Shown piece after piece: positions 6,491 to 6,582 of a stretch of 6,582 bases of DNA. Source of the stretch: Clostridia bacterium (GTDB taxonomy: Bacteria; Bacillota_E; RBS10-35; JAJYVN01); assembly GCA_027335515.1 (NCBI GenBank), contig DAHWHT010000027.1, forward strand, positions 1 to 6,582, given 5' to 3'. Under the pieces are notes generated by a model that saw only the letters and a program-made list of their open reading frames with translations, did not search any database and was not told where the DNA came from. Position numbers and translations under genes: made by a program. Positions within the stretch are counted from its first letter, which is position 1, and every line of letters starts with the position of its first letter.

Positions 6491-6529
6491 CGACCAAGGG
6501 GGACGACCAAGGGAGACGACCAAGGGGGG
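6491..6529. repeat. Three tandem copies of a 13-base unit, CGACCAAGGGnGn
   Basis: The units are CGACCAAGGGGGA (6491-6503), CGACCAAGGGAGA (6504-6516) and CGACCAAGGGGGG (6517-6529). The first ten bases are identical in all three. The array starts 19 bases after the stop of the GxGYxYP gene. The first unit can also pair with upstream TTCTTGG (6481-6487), with a small loop and two G-T pairs, so a short stem-loop is possible. Function unknown; it could be an operator array for a gene beyond the right edge or simple replication slippage. Confidence 0.75.
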
Positions 6530-6582
6530 AGCTTCCCGGCGGGGTGTCGGGGTGGATGGGTCGGGGGATTCGGAGGCGGGCG

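Noticed and set aside
5216..6523. A 435-codon minus-strand frame opposite the GxGYxYP gene
   Set aside because: Same mirror-frame effect; Arg/His/Gln/Gly-rich with no domain, while the plus strand carries the family motifs SDGDN and GPGYFYP.
2..6540. The 11-base word AGCTTCCCGGC occurs at 2-12 and again at 6530-6540, near both window ends
   Set aside because: Too short to be a credible element boundary; one copy lies inside the minus-strand coding region and no recombinase or transposase is present.
6541..6582. Possible start of another gene at the right edge (ATG at 6556)
   Set aside because: Only 27 bases remain and no spaced RBS is distinguishable in the uniformly G-rich sequence.

Overview
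The window is strongly GC-rich, with mostly G or C at third codon positions and several likely GTG/TTG starts. It encodes a sortase-type LPxTG surface protein and two lipobox lipoproteins. This suggests a high-GC Gram-positive bacterium, either an actinobacterium or one of the high-GC Firmicutes lineages. The sequence alone does not allow a more precise placement, and no marker gene is present.

Layout from left to right: (1) the 5' end of a minus-strand gene (1-177) for a Pro/Ala-rich, coiled-coil protein that runs off the left edge, with its ribosome-binding site and a likely extended -10 promoter; (2) about 730 bases of GC-rich sequence with no convincing gene; (3) a plus-strand Tat-exported lipoprotein with a pectate-lyase-3-type right-handed beta-helix and a C-terminal carbohydrate-binding-like domain (978-2789); (4) about 630 bases with no convincing gene; (5) a small secreted protein made of one carbohydrate-binding-like domain, an Ala/Gly/Lys/Thr-rich linker and an LPKTG cell-wall anchor (3433-4173); (6) a gap of about 270 bases containing a long, almost perfect hairpin (4255-4290); (7) a large lipoprotein of the GxGYxYP putative glycoside hydrolase family (4445-6472); (8) a short tail with three tandem copies of a 13-base unit (6491-6529).

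The three plus-strand genes look like a small extracellular glycan-handling set. One is a beta-helix enzyme of the kind that usually cleaves or binds polysaccharide, one is a wall-anchored binding domain, and one is a putative glycoside hydrolase. They are predicted to reach the surface by three different routes (Tat lipoprotein, Sec plus sortase, Sec lipoprotein). The C-terminal domain of the beta-helix protein and the LPxTG protein share a co-linear motif pattern, so they probably carry related binding modules and may recognise the same glycan. The wide gaps between these genes argue against one tight operon. No transporter, sortase, regulator, tRNA, CRISPR array or transposase is visible. 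Substrate and activity cannot be read from the sequence.
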